Source of the DNA: Bacillus sp. UNC41MFS5
GTDB lineage: Bacteria; Bacillota; Bacilli; Bacillales_B; DSM-18226
Direction of reading: 5' to 3'
DNA length: 39,268 nucleotides
Assembly (NCBI RefSeq): GCF_000686805.1
Contig: NZ_JMLP01000030.1
Span: 1 to 39,268, forward strand
Shown piece after piece: positions 25,154-32,553 of this stretch. The first letter of the stretch is position 1. Each line of letters begins with the position of its first letter. Position numbers and translations under genes: made by a program. Below the pieces are notes generated by a model. It did not search any database, was not told where the DNA came from, and worked only from the letters and a program-made list of their open reading frames with translations.

Positions 25154-25927
25154 TTAGTTATTTACTTTAGCAGCATTGTAGTATTCTTCTAGTGTAATGC
25201 CTTGGCTCGTGATTTCCTTTGCGAGTTTTTTGCCGACATAACGAAGATGCCATGATTCATATTGATAGCCTGTAACGGCTTCTTTCCCTTTTGGATAGCG
25301 GATGATGAAACCGTAATCCGCTGCATGCTCCTGCAGCCATTTGGCCTCAGTACTGTCACTGAAGCAATCAGCTGCCGCGCATTTGCCATCTCCTTCTGTC
25401 ACATCGATGGCCAGTCCAGTTTCATGCTCGCTTGTCCCAGGAAGGGCGCTATAGGTTCTCGCTTTTAGATAACCATCCCTATTAACATAAGTATTAAAAA
25501 GAGAAATTTGTGTCTTTTCCGATCTGTAAGCCGAAACTCCTAATAAATTCACACCCTGTGCTTTCGCAGCATCAAAAAGTTTTTTTATAGCAGCTGCAGC
25601 TTCATTTCTCATTTCGTGTTTTTCTGAATTAGCCGGCGAAGGAACAAACGGTATTTGGGTAAAAACAAGGTCCTTGGGCACATAGCCGGCAGGCAGTTTA
25701 TTTTGTTTGTTCACCAGCACGGGAATGCTTTCAGGATTTGAAACAACCACTGTACGATTATTTTGAAAATTATAATGGGCTTGCTTTTGCTCATTGACTT
25801 GCTTCCCTTTATGCTGTTTCTCCACTAGGGAATTTTGCTTAGCAGTATTATACATAGATAGCGAAAAACCGGCTAGTGTAATAGTAACGACAATACAACA
25901 AATTCCAGTTGAAATTAATTTAAACAT
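25154..25927 (-). CDS. D-alanyl-D-alanine carboxypeptidase, VanY/YodJ (M15B) family
   Basis: This is a 257-residue exported zinc peptidase that trims stem peptides of peptidoglycan. An N-terminal hydrophobic segment (about 5-27) gives a membrane anchor or signal. The M15B catalytic region carries the zinc ligands in S-E-H-E-T-G-L-A-I-D-V (His168, Asp175) and W-H-L-R (His227), with upstream S-A-Y-R-S-E-K-T-Q. Two cysteines (A-A-D-C and G-K-C) inside the insert after the first motif could form a disulfide, as in YodJ-type proteins. ATG has AAGGAAG about seven bases upstream. It is a single gene, with fabF upstream and a terminator downstream. There is no VanA or VanX homologue, so vancomycin resistance is not implied. 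Confidence 0.92.
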   Translation of the reverse strand: MFKLISTGICCIVVTITLAGFSLSMYNTAKQNSLVEKQHKGKQVNEQKQAHYNFQNNRTVVVSNPESIPVLVNKQNKLPAGYVPKDLVFTQIPFVPSPANSEKHEMRNEAAAAIKKLFDAAKAQGVNLLGVSAYRSEKTQISLFNTYVNRDGYLKARTYSALPGTSEHETGLAIDVTEGDGKCAAADCFSDSTEAKWLQEHAADYGFIIRYPKGKEAVTGYQYESWHLRYVGKKLAKEITSQGITLEEYYNAAKVNN

Positions 25928-26016
25928 ATTAAACTTCCTTTTTTAAAAAAATTTCATTGGTTGGTTTACATTTGCTCCTTCATCACCTATCGATTATTCC
26001 TTTTCTTCCGTTCACT

Positions 26017-27252
26017 TTATATCGAAAATTTCTTAAATGCCAACACTGCATTGTGTCCTCCAAAACCAAAACCATTAGAAATAGCATAGTTTATTTTCAT
26101 GTTAACTGCATGGTTTGGAACATAATCTAAATCACACTCTTCATCTGGTATTTCAAAATTAATAGTTGGAGGAGCTATATCTTCCATGATACTTTTGAGG
26201 GTTATTACAGCCTCAATCCCACCTGCTGCTCCAAAAAGGTGCCCAGTCATTGATTTTGTGGAACTTACCTTTAAGTTATAAGCATGAGTACCGAAAACAC
26301 TTTTAATCGCTTTGGTCTCTGATTTATCTCCTTCAGGGGTACTTGTACCATGTGCATTTATATAATCCACATCCGTCAATCCAATATTCCCCATATATAA
26401 AGCCAATTTCATGGCATTTGCGGCCCCATTGTAGTCAGGGGAAGTAATATGGTATGCATCTGTTGTGGAGCCATAACCTACGATTTCTCCTAAAATTGTC
26501 GCTCCTCTTTCCTTCGCATGTTCATATTCTTCCAGGAATAAAACACCCGCTCCTTCAGACATGACAAAGCCATCACGCCCTTTGTCAAATGGGCGACTTG
26601 CCTTTTCTGGAAAATCATTAAGAGTAGACATTGCTCTCATTCTTGAGAATCCAGCAAAAGCTAGTGGATTAATAGGAGCTTCAGCCCCTCCAGCTAATAT
26701 GCCATCAGCATAACCATGTCTAATATTTAAAAAAGCTTCTCCAATTGCTTGATTCCCTGTTGCACAAGCAGAAACAGGTGAAAAGCTAGGTCCTTTAAAA
26801 CCTGTTTTGATAGATATTATTCCTGACGACATATTACTGATCATCATTGGAACCATAAATGGAGAAACTTTTCTTGGTCCCCTTTCAAGAAATGCTTTAT
26901 GATTTTCTAATGTAGTATTAATTCCTCCAATACCGGAACCAATATAAACCCCTAATCGATCCTTATTAACATTTTGTAAATCTAGATTCGCCTGTTCTAA
27001 AGCTTGTTGAGCAGCAGCAACAGCATACTGTATGAATAAGTCATATTTCTCCTGTTCTTTTTTATCCATATATTGCTCTGCGGCAAAGTCGGTAATATAA
27101 CCTGCAATTTTGGTGTTAATATTGTTATAGTCATCAGATTCAATTTTTTTGATGCCTGAATTACCTTCTTTAATGTTCTTCCAGAACGCTTCAATTGTAT
27201 TTCCTAACGGTGAAACCACTCCATATCCTGTTACGACAACTCTTCGTGCCAT
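26017..27252 (-). CDS. fabF: Beta-ketoacyl-ACP synthase II (FabF-type)
   Basis: This is a 411-residue thiolase-fold condensing enzyme that elongates acyl-ACP with malonyl-ACP. The triad is complete: Cys163 (S-A-C-A-T-G-N), His301 (N-A-H-G-T-S-T) and His338 (S-M-T-G-H-L-F-G-A-A-G-G), with Lys333. ATG 27252 follows AGGAGAG; an upstream ATG (27285) adds 11 residues absent from the family. There is no fabH, acyl carrier gene or other synthesis gene nearby, so it is a stand-alone paralogue. It may alter membrane lipid composition or serve a small pathway elsewhere. Only 36 bp upstream ends a TetR C-terminal relic preceded by a TetR-type operator. The gene is therefore probably read from that promoter and repressed by the nearby TetR. 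Confidence 0.93.
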   Translation of the reverse strand: MARRVVVTGYGVVSPLGNTIEAFWKNIKEGNSGIKKIESDDYNNINTKIAGYITDFAAEQYMDKKEQEKYDLFIQYAVAAAQQALEQANLDLQNVNKDRLGVYIGSGIGGINTTLENHKAFLERGPRKVSPFMVPMMISNMSSGIISIKTGFKGPSFSPVSACATGNQAIGEAFLNIRHGYADGILAGGAEAPINPLAFAGFSRMRAMSTLNDFPEKASRPFDKGRDGFVMSEGAGVLFLEEYEHAKERGATILGEIVGYGSTTDAYHITSPDYNGAANAMKLALYMGNIGLTDVDYINAHGTSTPEGDKSETKAIKSVFGTHAYNLKVSSTKSMTGHLFGAAGGIEAVITLKSIMEDIAPPTINFEIPDEECDLDYVPNHAVNMKINYAISNGFGFGGHNAVLAFKKFSI

Positions 27253-27287
27253 CAAAAACACTCTCCTGTCATTCCTTTTTCGCATAA

Positions 27288-27602
27288 CTACTTCAAAAGA
27301 GCTTTAAGTTGTTCAAATATTTTAGACAAGAAACCATCTCTTAATACACGTTTACATTGTAATCCGCCCTTGATGCTTGAAATGAGAAAAACTGCTAATG
27401 CTTACAGATCGTCAGTATTTTGAATGCGCCATTCCTTTTTGATGTCCTTAAGCAATTCTGATAGAAAATCTATTTCGATTTGACATAGACGTTTTACTTT
27501 CTGTTGCATGAGTATAGGCAAATAATTATAATCTGCCAATAATGCTGCGATAGGGCACACACAATCGGATGAATATAATGAAAAAAAGGCCAAGTTTGCC
27601 AT
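27288..27602 (-). pseudogene. TetR-family regulator, C-terminal half only, with an in-frame stop
   Basis: From ATG 27602 (AAGGG upstream) the frame has C-P-I-A-A-L-L-A-D-Y-N-Y-L-P, matching C-P-V-S-S-L-Q-S-D-Y-E-S-L-P of the intact TetR at 27668. After a TAA at 27402-27404 the same frame resumes the alignment (A-L-A-V-F-L-I-S-S-I-K-G-G-L-Q ... E-Q-L-K-A-L-L-K) to TAG at 27288. The DNA-binding half is absent, so no repressor activity is possible. An operator lies directly upstream and fabF directly downstream. The 66-residue product could be made but has no evident role. Confidence 0.8.
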
Positions 27603-27618
27603 GGGGTGAACCCTTTTT

Positions 27619-27634
27619 TACCTATTAGTAGGTA
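27619..27634 (-). promoter_or_regulatory. TetR-type operator, site 3 (before TetR relic and fabF)
   Basis: TACCTATTAGTAGGTA, 17 bp before the relic's ATG. A weak -35 (TTGGAA) with 17-bp spacing would place the operator in the spacer, as at the other sites. The -10 is poorly matched. Confidence 0.7.
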
Positions 27635-27667
27635 TCTTCCAAAAATAAATCAGTTTCAAAAAGCTTT

Positions 27668-28216
27668 TTAACCTTTTAAAAGGCGGTATATTTCATTCAT
27701 TGCTTGCTGCAATATCTCCTTTCCCAGTACCCGTCCGTATTGTATTGTTCCTTTCATACATGACACGATGGCAAAAGCTAATGATTCAATTTCTTCGGCT
27801 CCCCTTTCTACCAGTGTTACCTTAAGAATATTTTTAATAATCGTTATTTCTAACTGACTGATTTCTCGTACTTTTTGCCTTACTTTTTCAGGAAGGGATT
27901 CATAATCTGACTGGAGAGATGAAACCGGGCATATCCCACCGTCGCTTAAGACAATTTGTCTCTCTAAAAAATGCTTGATCTTTTCTTCAACAGTCAGCTT
28001 AGAATTCGTAATGAAGGATAAAAAGTCCTGCAAATTTTGAAGCACCAGATCAGTAACGGCAACTCCCAAATCCTCCTTTTTTTCAAAATGATAATGGATG
28101 CTACCTTTCGTCACACCCAATCGTTTGGATAAATCATCATAGCTAATGGCTACATAGCCTTTTTCACGAATTAGTTTCAGTGCCAGATCGATAATTTGTG
28201 TTTTCCTGTTCTCCAT
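27668..28216 (-). CDS. TetR/AcrR-family repressor (probable owner of the palindrome regulon)
   Basis: This is a 182-residue repressor. The N-terminal HTH has G-Y-V-A-I-S-Y-D-D-L-S-K-R-L-G-V-T-K-G-S-I-H-Y-H-F, with a ligand domain of the LmrA/YxaF type (C-P-V-S-S-L-Q-S-D-Y). The ATG is preceded by no ribosome site and lies only 6 bp after the -10 box, so the transcript is probably leaderless. No later in-frame start would keep helix 1. Its promoter spacer is occupied by ACTTACTAGTAGGTAAGT, so it is almost certainly self-repressed. Six related sites lie before other genes in the window, which makes this the best candidate for a local master repressor. Fragments of two sister regulators lie at 27288 and 34073. 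The effector is unknown, likely a hydrophobic or toxic small molecule. Confidence 0.9.
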   Translation of the reverse strand: MENRKTQIIDLALKLIREKGYVAISYDDLSKRLGVTKGSIHYHFEKKEDLGVAVTDLVLQNLQDFLSFITNSKLTVEEKIKHFLERQIVLSDGGICPVSSLQSDYESLPEKVRQKVREISQLEITIIKNILKVTLVERGAEEIESLAFAIVSCMKGTIQYGRVLGKEILQQAMNEIYRLLKG

Positions 28217-28222
28217 GATTAT

Positions 28223-28251
28223 ATATTAACTTACTAGTAGGTAAGTGTCAA
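28223..28251 (-). promoter_or_regulatory. tetR promoter with operator in the spacer (site 4)
   Basis: TTGACA (28246-28251), 17-bp spacer, TAATAT (28223-28228), start codon 6 bp further on. The palindrome ACTTACTAGTAGGTAAGT covers 28229-28246. It gives autoregulation and a predicted leaderless start. Confidence 0.85.
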
Positions 28252-28314
28252 GATTAGGCTGATTTCATCCCGCCACTTCATCGGTAAAATGACTGAGACC
28301 CCGGCTTGCCGTGT

Positions 28315-28440
28315 ATGCTTACGATTTTCGTCTATTGCAGCTTTCGGGAACTCGATGGTCATAAGCCTCTTCAATACCAAGAGCATCTGGCAAAACTTGA
28401 TAAATCGATAGAGGACTTGGCTGAAAATGAAACCGATTGA
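28315..28440 (+). pseudogene. Unassigned short coding relic
   Basis: A 41-codon plus-strand frame ends in a well-formed amphipathic helix (H-K-P-L-Q-Y-Q-E-H-L-A-K-L-D-K-S-I-E-D-L-A) at TGA 28440. The composition looks protein-like rather than random, resembling the C-terminal coiled helix of some regulators, but there is no ribosome site and I cannot name a family. The surrounding gap (28252-28570) contains nothing else I can support. Confidence 0.25.
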
Positions 28441-28570
28441 AAGTCCTGTCGTTCTTAACAAAACTCATTGATTAATTTGAAATTTTGTAATGTAAAACAC
28501 AAAAAAATCATTGATATTTGACAAATTGTGTAAATATTGCGGATGCCTATTGTCTTAAAAAGCAATAGAA

Positions 28571-28592
28571 AAAGCACTCAGATGAGTGCTTT
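28571..28592 (-). terminator. Rho-independent terminator
   Basis: Perfect 10-bp arms AAAGCACTCA and TGAGTGCTTT with a 2-base loop are followed on the minus strand by a T-rich tract. It ends transcription from the 28729-29451 gene through the aldo-keto reductase relic. Confidence 0.75.
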
Positions 28593-28601
28593 CAAATGCC
28601 A

Positions 28602-28735
28602 TCATATTTTAGGAAAAAATCGGTCAATACCTTGGATTTCTTCATTCGTTAAATGGACTTCTAGTGTTTTCAGATTTTGCAAGACTTGTTCTGCCCTTTT
28701 TGCTCCCGGAATGATGACGTCAATGGCTTCACGGG
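28602..28735 (-). pseudogene. Aldo/keto reductase, C-terminal relic
   Basis: About 43 codons read I-P-G-A-K-R-A-E-Q-V-L-Q-N-L, then L-T-N-E-E-I-Q-G-I-D-R-F-F-P, ending at TGA 28602. The I-P-G-A-x-x-x-x-Q-V-x-x-N segment is the cofactor-phosphate-binding tail of aldo/keto reductases. The rest of the gene has been replaced by the 28729-29451 gene, whose own stop codon lies within the first codons of this tail. Confidence 0.75.
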
Positions 28736-29451
28736 TTGAACCGGAAGTTGCTGAGATCAATCGAGACTAGCAGCAGATCCTTAACTGGCTCCAAATTGGG
28801 TCCACGAAGATATGCGCGGCGTTTTGTCGGGAAACGAAGCCCTTCGATCTCAATGAAGTCGTAGACATATTGCGCCGCTGGAAAGCCACCTGAAACATCG
28901 ACATGGTAGTCGTGCCTGCGTAGTAGTAAATCATCGCCAAAGTAGAAGTCTTGCTCCTTGCTATGACTGGCGACGTGTTCGGGAAACCGTACACGCAAAC
29001 CGTGCCAGAGCCCGTTGCCCTCTTGCAATGGGGGGATTTCACTGACCTCGAATCCTGGCATGACCATAAAAAAAGGCGTTGTCAGGTATGTCCACATTGC
29101 GTACCCGTTGAAATATGCTCGATGAAGCGGGTCCCACGGTGTGTTCATCGTATGGTTAGCAAACAAGGTCCTAGGATCGTATTTCTCGCGGACGGTTTCC
29201 CCAGAGAGGGTCTCAATCGCGATACGATTGGGGGTAAAGGCAGTACGCCAATCCGGTTGACCAAAGGGAGTAACAGATGCGATTTCCGAATGTAGCGCGA
29301 CCGTCATCTCACGAGGATTGGAATCTTGTACGAGCCCTTTCATTGCCCATAAACCGCCACCAGTGACGATCGTGGCAGTCAGTGAACTAAATTTTTCCCA
29401 TCGGTCAATTCCGCCGTGCGCGTCAATAATTTTTGCAAGTAGGTTGTTCAT
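28729..29451 (-). CDS. Conserved hypothetical protein of foreign base composition
   Basis: This 240-residue protein is one I do not recognise. It begins M-N-N-L-L-A-K-I-I-D-A-H-G-G-I-D-R-W, has F-Y-F-G-D-D-L-L-L-R-R-H-D-Y and ends with R-A-Y-L-R-G-P-N. Alternating short strands suggest a beta-rich, LolA-like or lipid-carrier-like fold, but this is only an impression. There is no signal peptide or membrane helix. The coding DNA is visibly richer in G and C than its neighbours, which suggests transfer from a higher-GC organism. A strong host-like ribosome site AAGGAGGAG precedes the ATG. Its 3' end abuts an aldo/keto reductase tail in another frame, marking an insertion or recombination joint. 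UspA lies upstream on the same strand. Confidence 0.72.
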   Translation of the reverse strand: MNNLLAKIIDAHGGIDRWEKFSSLTATIVTGGGLWAMKGLVQDSNPREMTVALHSEIASVTPFGQPDWRTAFTPNRIAIETLSGETVREKYDPRTLFANHTMNTPWDPLHRAYFNGYAMWTYLTTPFFMVMPGFEVSEIPPLQEGNGLWHGLRVRFPEHVASHSKEQDFYFGDDLLLRRHDYHVDVSGGFPAAQYVYDFIEIEGLRFPTKRRAYLRGPNLEPVKDLLLVSIDLSNFRFNP

Positions 29452-29516
29452 ATTCTCCTCCTTAAGTTGAAAGATGATTCGTTAATGAAAATGAGCTTTA
29501 ATAAATCACCTCATAT

Positions 29517-29939
29517 TTACTTTACAATCATTACACCACAATGCGCATGCTGGACCACTTTATGGCTTACACTTCCCACGAGCAGTTCTGAAAAGAGGCT
29601 AAGTCCCCTGCTGCCCATTACGATCATGTCGTAATCTCCTTCTTTTGCCTTCTTGCATATCATTTCTGCAGGATCTCCAATATGGTATTCGCTATCATAT
29701 TGTATAGATGACCCTGAAAGGACTTGTGCGGATTCTTCTAAAATCCTCCTAACTTCCTCTACTTGCAATTGTTCAATATCCACTCCGTAAGCAACTGCAT
29801 TAATATTGTTACTAGGAATAATATGAAGTAGCGTTATACGGGCATTTATCCCAATGTTTTGCGCCAACCATTTAGCCGATTTCAGTGCATGTTTGGAATG
29901 TTCGGAACCGTCAACTGGAACCAAAAACCGTTCATACAT
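29517..29939 (-). CDS. Universal stress protein (UspA family)
   Basis: This is a 140-residue single-domain Usp of the ATP-binding kind. It starts R-F-L-V-P-V-D-G-S-E-H-S with the Asp at the nucleotide site, and ends with G-S-R-G then nine residues then G-S-V-S, the G-2X-G-9X-G-S phosphate loop. ATG 29939 follows AAAGGGGAG; an earlier ATG at 29987 lacks a ribosome site. Usp proteins are small cytosolic dimers raised under stress, with roles in redox and membrane-stress survival that vary by species. The gene is alone, with the unrecognised gene 28729-29451 downstream. Confidence 0.92.
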   Translation of the reverse strand: MYERFLVPVDGSEHSKHALKSAKWLAQNIGINARITLLHIIPSNNINAVAYGVDIEQLQVEEVRRILEESAQVLSGSSIQYDSEYHIGDPAEMICKKAKEGDYDMIVMGSRGLSLFSELLVGSVSHKVVQHAHCGVMIVK

Positions 29940-29994
29940 GTTGTCACTCCCCTTTTTATAAAATCTTATTTTTATAATAAAACCCATGACGTGA

Positions 29995-30034
29995 TTATTG
30001 TGATGTAACTCTAGAATAATAACGATTAAATCTG
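29995..30034 (-). pseudogene. Tail fragment of an MFS gene
   Basis: Bases 30012-30034 are identical for 23 bp to 32838-32860 inside the intact MFS gene at 32554-33999. In frame they read R-F-N-R-Y-Y-S and then stop (TAA 29995). It is a relic of a second copy of the segment after the last transmembrane helix. Confidence 0.5.
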
Positions 30035-30081
30035 TACGAGCGAATTAGCGCGATAAAATGGAAAAATAGTTTCATTGAAAA

Positions 30082-30295
30082 TTACTGCCAATCGTGCAAA
30101 TGTGTCTTGAACCATTCCATGGCTGCGCTGCTCGATTGGTCGAAATATTGCGTGTACGGGTCAAAATGTCCTCCCGGTATCAGCTGTGGCTTCGAACATT
30201 ACATCTTCTGCGAAGACTTCGGGATATGCAGCTTGAAACTTATTTGCCAATGCGGTTTCCCAGTCACTTCTTGTCGATTTATCCATCTCAATCAT
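30082..30295 (-). pseudogene. Fused relic with alpha/beta-hydrolase C-terminal tail
   Basis: From ATG 30295 a 44-codon frame (W-E-T-A-L-A-N-K-F-Q-A-A-Y-P-E-V-F-A-E-D-V) stops early. An overlapping frame reads L-I-P-G-G-H-F-D-P-Y, then S-S-A-A-M-E-W-F-K-T-H-L, to TAA 30082, which is a typical alpha/beta-hydrolase C-terminus with its catalytic His (G-G-H-F). The first part is not one I can assign. The arrangement suggests a deletion that joined the heads and tails of two genes, leaving no functional product. Confidence 0.55.
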
Positions 30296-30431
30296 ATTTA
30301 ATAGTTTGAAAGTATTAGTTTACAAAATAAAGGGTTCTAGAGCTTTGTAAGCTTATTTAAAATAAAGGCTCTTTTTATGACCGCCATTGTACAGCTAATG
30401 TGCTTTTAAAACTAACGAAGATCCCTTTTAA

Positions 30432-31271
30432 TTAAGCTTTGACAGCATTTGCTGAACCCCAAAGCGCTCCAGGGTTTACTCGATTTGGATAAAGATCAAG
30501 CATTGCATTGTATAAATCTAAAACGTTGTCTGTTTCTTTATCCAAACGAATAAAGTCTAACAGATATTGTTTAGTTTCATCCAAAATTTTTGGGTTATTA
30601 TCATTTTCAGGGACTTTATGACCCGCAATAACAAATTTAGAATTTAATTCTTTCAAGCCATCGATCGCTAGGATCCATTCAAGTCGAGAACTCTCTGTTG
30701 TTTCAGCTAGATGCTGATGGATTCCGTTGTAAACAACATCACCTGCTACCAGTAATTCAATATCTGGAATCCATAATAATGTTGTATTTGCTGTATCCGT
30801 AAATCCAGCTTCAATAATTTCTAACCTATGTCCTTCAAGTTCAAAAGAATTTGAATCGATTCCCTCAGGAAAAACTTGGGGTTGAGGAATTTGATTAGGG
30901 AATAATTCCCCCCAAAAACTTTCAATTTGTTTTGGACTTCCTTGTATATAACTCACTTCAACAGATCCTTTTGTTGCTAGTGCTTTGACATTTGGAAATG
31001 CCTCTTTTATTTGTTTGATTCCAAAGAAATGATCCCCGTGACCATGCGTGATATAGACATATTTCAAGTTACGATCAAAAGACTTTATCCAATCAATCAA
31101 TTTTTGGTTTTGTTCAATTGTAGTAAAAGTATCCACTAAAACTGCGTCTTTTTCTCCATAAATTAAAGTAGCAGTATTGGAAACCCATTGAAGATCTTCT
31201 TTTCCTTTTGGCAGGTTTCTTGTGAGGCCGGCACGTTTTACGCATAATTCAGCGAATTGTAAGTTTGACAT
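30432..31271 (-). CDS. Metallo-beta-lactamase-fold hydrolase
   Basis: This is a 279-residue cytosolic MBL-superfamily protein with the zinc motif H76-x-H78-x-D80-H81 (T-H-G-H-G-D-H-F-F-G), a bridging Asp in V-A-G-D-V-V-Y-N-G and a late His in A-G-H-K-V-P. It resembles the broad group of stand-alone MBL hydrolases, and I would not predict beta-lactam resistance. I choose ATG 31271 (AAGGATGG upstream). A 51-codon in-frame extension upstream lies next to the operator, lacks a ribosome site and is not part of the fold. A TetR-type operator at 31427-31444 indicates control by the local TetR. The substrate is unknown. Confidence 0.88.
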   Translation of the reverse strand: MSNLQFAELCVKRAGLTRNLPKGKEDLQWVSNTATLIYGEKDAVLVDTFTTIEQNQKLIDWIKSFDRNLKYVYITHGHGDHFFGIKQIKEAFPNVKALATKGSVEVSYIQGSPKQIESFWGELFPNQIPQPQVFPEGIDSNSFELEGHRLEIIEAGFTDTANTTLLWIPDIELLVAGDVVYNGIHQHLAETTESSRLEWILAIDGLKELNSKFVIAGHKVPENDNNPKILDETKQYLLDFIRLDKETDNVLDLYNAMLDLYPNRVNPGALWGSANAVKA

Positions 31272-31426
31272 TTTAACCATCCTTAAATTTTTTATTAAAC
31301 GATCCCCATGTATGTCTGAACCCCCATCCGCCCGTAATAAATAGTAGCAGTATTTTTCAATAGCATGTAATATGCGGGCTAACGTTTGTGTTCTACTTTC
31401 AATGTTACTGCCTTTTGTTGGCATTA

Positions 31427-31444
31427 ATCTACTAGTAGGTAAGT
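31427..31444 (-). promoter_or_regulatory. TetR-type operator, site 5 (before MBL hydrolase)
   Basis: ATCTACTAGTAGGTAAGT on the plus strand has two changes from the tetR operator. Weak promoter elements with the same 17-bp geometry flank it on the minus strand (TCAATA and TAATGC). It lies about 155 bp before the MBL start codon. The adjoining 31445-31625 gap has no gene. Confidence 0.7.
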
Positions 31445-31625
31445 ATTGAGTATTATTGCAATGATTAATTCATTACCAATCGTTCGCGGCATTGGTCGAA
31501 ACATAAGGTGTTGTCTCACGAAATTAATGTTTTTAGAATGATCCATAACAAAGAAACAGCGACGGGTAAATGACCCTAAAAAGAAAGTCTAAGACCGCCG
31601 CTTGTGTTTTCAGCCTTTTATTCAA

Positions 31626-32438
31626 TTAGTCAGCTTCAGTCGACCGCTCAAACCATGTGTTGACTTCTTCAAGCCGTTTGGTATAAGCTTCGCGAATCGT
31701 ATATGCAGCTTGAGATCCAACTGCCAAACGAAGCGGCGAATTGTCGCTTTTTATAACGGAAATAATCAGTTCCACTGCTTTTGCTGGGTCGCCGGTCTTG
31801 ATGTTCGACATACCTTTCTTGTATGCTTCATATAGCGGAGCATATTCTTGTTTCTTCTCGGTATGCTGCATCGATTCGCCAAAAAACTCTGTTGCGTACA
31901 CGGAAGGCTCCACGATTGTCGTCTTGATCCCGAAACCTGCGAACTCTTGCGCGAACGCTTCGGAGAAGCCTTCAACTGCAAACTTGGATGCAGCGTATAT
32001 ACTGTACGGAGGCATGGACCAAGTTCCGAAGAAGGATGAAAAATTAACGTAATGGCCCGATCCTTGACGTTTAAAGACGGGGAGTGTTGCTCGGATGACA
32101 TCTAGTACACCGAACACGTTGACGTCGAACTGCTTCCGGATTTGTTCATCCGTATACTCCTCCATCATTCCGAACAGTCCGTATCCGGCATTATTCACCA
32201 CAATATCTATTTTCCCGAAAACGTCAACGGCTTCTTGAACGGCGGATTGAATTTGCGCCTTATTTGTCACGTCCAAAGCTGATAGGTGAACACGATCCGG
32301 TGCCAGTTCTTTAAAATCCTGAATAGATTCAAGTTTGCGTGCCGTTGCGACCACTTTGTCTCCTGCTTGAAGCAGCTGCTGCACAAATTGCCGTCCGAAT
32401 CCTGACGAAGTTCCTGTAATAAACCATACTTTACTCAT
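31626..32438 (-). CDS. Short-chain dehydrogenase/reductase (classical SDR) 1
   Basis: This is a 270-residue NADP(H)-dependent oxidoreductase. The cofactor motif T-G-T-S-S-G-F-G is at residues 8-15, then D-V-T-N, N-N-A-G-Y-G, and the catalytic Ser134/135, Tyr148 and Lys152 (Y-A-A-S-K). The sequence type matches oxidoreductases often annotated as SDRs acting on unspecified ketones or aldehydes. I choose ATG 32438, eleven bases after AAGGGAG, over an ATG nine bases earlier that crowds the same site. It lies 115 bp downstream of an MFS gene on the same strand, so the two may be co-transcribed. Confidence 0.9.
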   Translation of the reverse strand: MSKVWFITGTSSGFGRQFVQQLLQAGDKVVATARKLESIQDFKELAPDRVHLSALDVTNKAQIQSAVQEAVDVFGKIDIVVNNAGYGLFGMMEEYTDEQIRKQFDVNVFGVLDVIRATLPVFKRQGSGHYVNFSSFFGTWSMPPYSIYAASKFAVEGFSEAFAQEFAGFGIKTTIVEPSVYATEFFGESMQHTEKKQEYAPLYEAYKKGMSNIKTGDPAKAVELIISVIKSDNSPLRLAVGSQAAYTIREAYTKRLEEVNTWFERSTEAD

Positions 32439-32553
32439 CGTAATCATTTCTCCCTTTTTATTTATTCAGATCCGCTCCTCCGCTTTGATGACAAAACTTG
32501 ACAGCGATCGATCAATAACTTTTTGCTTTTTGAATTTAATAATTTGTTGCTCT

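Noticed and set aside
25154..25927. Vancomycin resistance from the VanY-type gene
   Set aside because: There is no VanH, VanA/B, VanX or VanRS partner, and VanY/YodJ carboxypeptidases are common housekeeping wall enzymes in Bacillus.
30432..31271. Beta-lactamase from the MBL-fold gene
   Set aside because: The zinc motif is shared by a very broad superfamily. There is no signal peptide and no class B-specific context.
31272..31424. 51-codon N-terminal extension of the MBL hydrolase
   Set aside because: It begins against the operator without a ribosome site, does not resemble the MBL fold, and a good ribosome site precedes ATG 31271. It may be debris with faint TetR-like helix 1 character, but the similarity is too weak to call.
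31602..32101. Several overlapping frames on both strands of SDR 1
   Set aside because: They are shadows of the SDR coding sequence, whose cofactor and catalytic motifs are complete.
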